Assembly (NCBI GenBank): GCA_018882825.1
Contig: VERC01000089.1
Coordinates: forward strand, 1-8,515
DNA length: 8,515 nt
Direction: 5' to 3'
Source: Acidimicrobiia bacterium
Lineage (GTDB): Bacteria; Actinomycetota; Acidimicrobiia; Acidimicrobiales; Acidimicrobilacustridaceae
Shown: in pieces, positions 6,571-8,515 of the stretch
How the letters are laid out: every line of letters starts with the position of its first letter
How positions within the stretch are numbered: the stretch's first letter is position 1
The notes under the pieces: model-generated
The model's database searches: none
What the model saw: the letters and a program-made list of their open reading frames with translations, nothing else
What the model was told of the DNA's origin: nothing
Program-made: the position numbers and the translations under genes

Positions 6571-6875
6571 AATTCGATGGCCTCGGCCTGTGCTTGGCTT
6601 CTCAGCCGAGCACGAAGTCGAGGAATGCTCCCAACGTCTACCTTCACGCCGAGCAGATGCTCCAGTTCAGCGCCGACAGCGAGGATCTCGAATGGCCGGG
6701 CCTCGGGCTCGAATTCGACAAGAAGATCGACGTCACTGTTCGGAGTCTCATCACCACGGGCCACCGATCCGAAGAGGAACACCGAGCGTCCTTGATGCTC
6801 CGCGACGATGCGCCGAATCTCCGAGCGGTGGTCATCGACGAGGCCACGCAGAGGCCTGATCGAGACATCGGACAT
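6567..6875 (-). CDS. mntA: MntA-like nucleotidyltransferase antitoxin
   Basis: The protein has 102 residues and is a minimal nucleotidyltransferase of the MNT type. It shows FLFGSVARGD at 33-42 followed by NSDVDLLVEF at 46-55, which is the GSX10DXD signature (Gly36-Ser37, Asp48, Asp50). A probable third metal-binding Asp lies in VKVDVGS near residue 80. In studied MntA-HepT pairs the antitoxin uses ATP to attach AMP to the tyrosine of the HepT RX4HXY motif and so silences the toxin. Here that motif is out of frame in the partner gene, so the antitoxin may have no target from this locus. The ATG at 6875 is preceded by TAGCAT six bases upstream and lacks a Shine-Dalgarno sequence, which fits leaderless translation. 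The gene appears less GC-rich than its neighbours and sits between two serine tRNA genes, in line with acquisition by transfer. Confidence 0.9.
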   Translation of the reverse strand: MSDVSIRPLRGLVDDHRSEIRRIVAEHQGRSVFLFGSVARGDETPNSDVDLLVEFEPEARPFEILAVGAELEHLLGVKVDVGSIPRLRARLRSQAQAEAIEL

Positions 6876-6881
6876 CGCTCG

Positions 6882-6887
6882 ATGCTA
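6882..6887 (-). promoter_or_regulatory. -10 box of the mntA-hepT operon (leaderless)
   Basis: Read on the minus strand, TAGCAT-CGAGCG-ATG places a TAnnnT -10 box exactly six bases before the mntA start. This is the classical spacing of leaderless actinobacterial transcripts. The -35 region is not clear. Confidence 0.6.
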
Positions 6888-6983
6888 CGAGCCGAATGGT
6901 GCCTGATGGCAGTGGAATGAATCATCGGGCCGCACTTGCCAGTCCCATGGTGACAGTGTCGAGCGATGACCGCGGGGTCGCTC

Positions 6984-6997
6984 TCGCCGGCCGGCGA
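6984..6997. repeat. 14-base perfect palindrome upstream of mntA
   Basis: TCGCCGGCCGGCGA equals its own reverse complement. It lies in non-coding DNA about 110 bases upstream of the mntA start and 25 bases before the right-hand copy of the tRNA-end repeat. It could be an operator or a recombination site, or simply a product of high GC. Confidence 0.5.
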
Positions 6998-7021
6998 CTT
7001 TCCGGCCTCGGATGAGGTCCT

Positions 7022-7031
7022 CTTCCGCCAT
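7022..7031 (+). repeat. Direct repeat, right copy (attR-like)
   Basis: CTTCCGCCAT is identical to the 3' end of tRNA-Ser(UGA) at 6183-6192 but is not attached to any tRNA body here. This is the expected state of the displaced original tRNA end after integration. Confidence 0.45.
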
Positions 7032-7054
7032 TAGAGCGCTCATGATTTGCTCGC

Positions 7055-7060
7055 TAGGGT
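7055..7060 (+). promoter_or_regulatory. Possible -10 box for tRNA-Ser(GCU)
   Basis: TAGGGT fits TAnnnT and ends 12 bases before the tRNA gene. TTAGAG at 7031-7036 could be a weak -35 box with an 18-base spacer. Confidence 0.4.
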
Positions 7061-7072
7061 TCGAGGCACCTT

Positions 7073-7161
7073 GGAGAGGTGCCAGAGTCAGGCCGATCGG
7101 GCCTCCCTGCTAAGGAGGTGACGGGTAACACCGTCCGTGGGTTCGAATCCCACCCTCTCCG
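7073..7161 (+). tRNA. tRNA-Ser (anticodon GCU)
   Basis: The acceptor stem GGAGAGG (7073-7079) pairs perfectly with CCTCTCC (7154-7160), with discriminator G7161. CCA is not encoded. The anticodon stem CCTCC/GGAGG (7102-7106 and 7114-7118) encloses CTGCTAA, with GCT at 7109-7111. A long variable arm and the T arm GTGGG-TTCGAAT-CCCAC (7137-7153) follow. It decodes AGC and AGU. The other serine tRNA in this window does encode CCA. Confidence 0.97.
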
Positions 7162-7164
7162 CTC

Positions 7165-7202
7165 GGGTGACGGGTCCTGCTCCGCAGGACCCGTCACCCT
7201 TT
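7165..7202 (+). terminator. Strong intrinsic terminator after tRNA-Ser(GCU)
   Basis: GGGTGACGGGTCCTGC (7165-7180) and its exact reverse complement (7184-7199) form a 16-base-pair stem with a TCC loop, followed by a short TTT. It starts four bases after the tRNA and would stop tRNA transcription before icd. The T tract is short, but the stem is very stable. A second smaller hairpin (CCGGGC/GCCCGG, 7203-7219) follows at once. Confidence 0.8.
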
Positions 7203-7308
7203 CCGGGCTTCGGGCCCGGGGGCCCCGGCCACTAGCGTCGGGCTTCCGCACCCAGCCGTGCGCACAGCCCCATCGGTTCGCCCCGACGTCCCCGCCCCAG
7301 GAACGGTC
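7203..7308 (+). promoter_or_regulatory. Leader and promoter region of icd
   Basis: This 106-base gap after the terminator must hold the icd promoter. TAGCGT at 7233-7238 fits TAnnnT and would give a 5' leader of about 65 bases. AGGA at 7299-7302 is a good ribosome binding site six bases before the ATG. No known riboswitch fold is recognised. Confidence 0.4.

Positions 7309-8515
<1,207 letters not shown>

Larger units (their letters stand above)
6183..7031. mobile_element. Putative small island at the 3' end of tRNA-Ser(UGA)
   Basis: The 10-base sequence CTTCCGCCAT at the 3' end of tRNA-Ser(UGA) (6183-6192) recurs at 7022-7031. With one gap the match extends to 13 bases, starting at CCT. The interval holds only an mntA-hepT toxin-antitoxin module and about 140 bases of non-coding DNA. 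Duplication of a tRNA 3' end at the far side of inserted DNA is the usual mark of site-specific integration. No integrase, relaxase or transposase is present. It would therefore be a remnant, or a passively moved cassette, if the repeat is not chance. Confidence 0.4.

Noticed and set aside
6225..6920. Open frame of 231 codons on the plus strand across the toxin-antitoxin module.
   Set aside because: It lies antisense to mntA and hepT, both of which show specific family motifs. It has no motif of its own.

Overview
The window is GC-rich and densely coded. It looks like a chromosomal segment of a high-GC actinobacterium. Support for this comes from monomeric NADP-dependent isocitrate dehydrogenase, GTG starts, and TAnnnT -10 boxes placed 6-8 bases before start codons, as in leaderless actinobacterial transcripts. 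A lineage near Acidimicrobiia is possible, but the sequence alone cannot settle it.

Layout. (1) Positions 1-335, minus strand: the N-terminal part of a metallo-beta-lactamase-fold hydrolase, running off the left edge. (2) Positions 396-2575, plus strand: a two-gene operon of a membrane fatty-acid-desaturase-family protein and a cytochrome P450, joined by an ATGA overlap. (3) Positions 2544-2907, minus strand: a small AbrB-like antitoxin gene followed by a toxin-like reading frame cut to 43 codons, whose end runs into the P450 gene. (4) Positions 2985-5061, minus strand: larC and larB, overlapping genes for biosynthesis of the nickel-pincer nucleotide (NPN) cofactor. (5) Positions 5081-6061, plus strand: pheA, prephenate dehydratase for phenylalanine synthesis, starting head to head with larB. 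(6) Positions 6104-7161: two serine tRNA genes, tRNA-Ser(UGA) and tRNA-Ser(GCU), separated by about 880 bases. The interval holds an mntA-hepT toxin-antitoxin module on the minus strand. (7) A strong terminator at 7165-7202. (8) From 7309 to the right edge: isocitrate dehydrogenase, truncated by the window.

The backbone genes (larBC, pheA, icd, tRNAs) are ordinary housekeeping or cofactor genes. The accessory interest is in the two toxin-antitoxin loci, both of which look damaged in the toxin. The hepT gene has a net 2-base loss at a GA dinucleotide run, directly beside a 30-base hairpin. This puts the catalytic RX4HXY motif out of frame. The region from the 3' end of tRNA-Ser(UGA) to about 7031 is bounded by a 10-base direct repeat of that tRNA end, as expected for an integration event at a tRNA gene. 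No integrase is visible. I see no CRISPR array, insertion sequence or clearly novel multi-gene system in the window.
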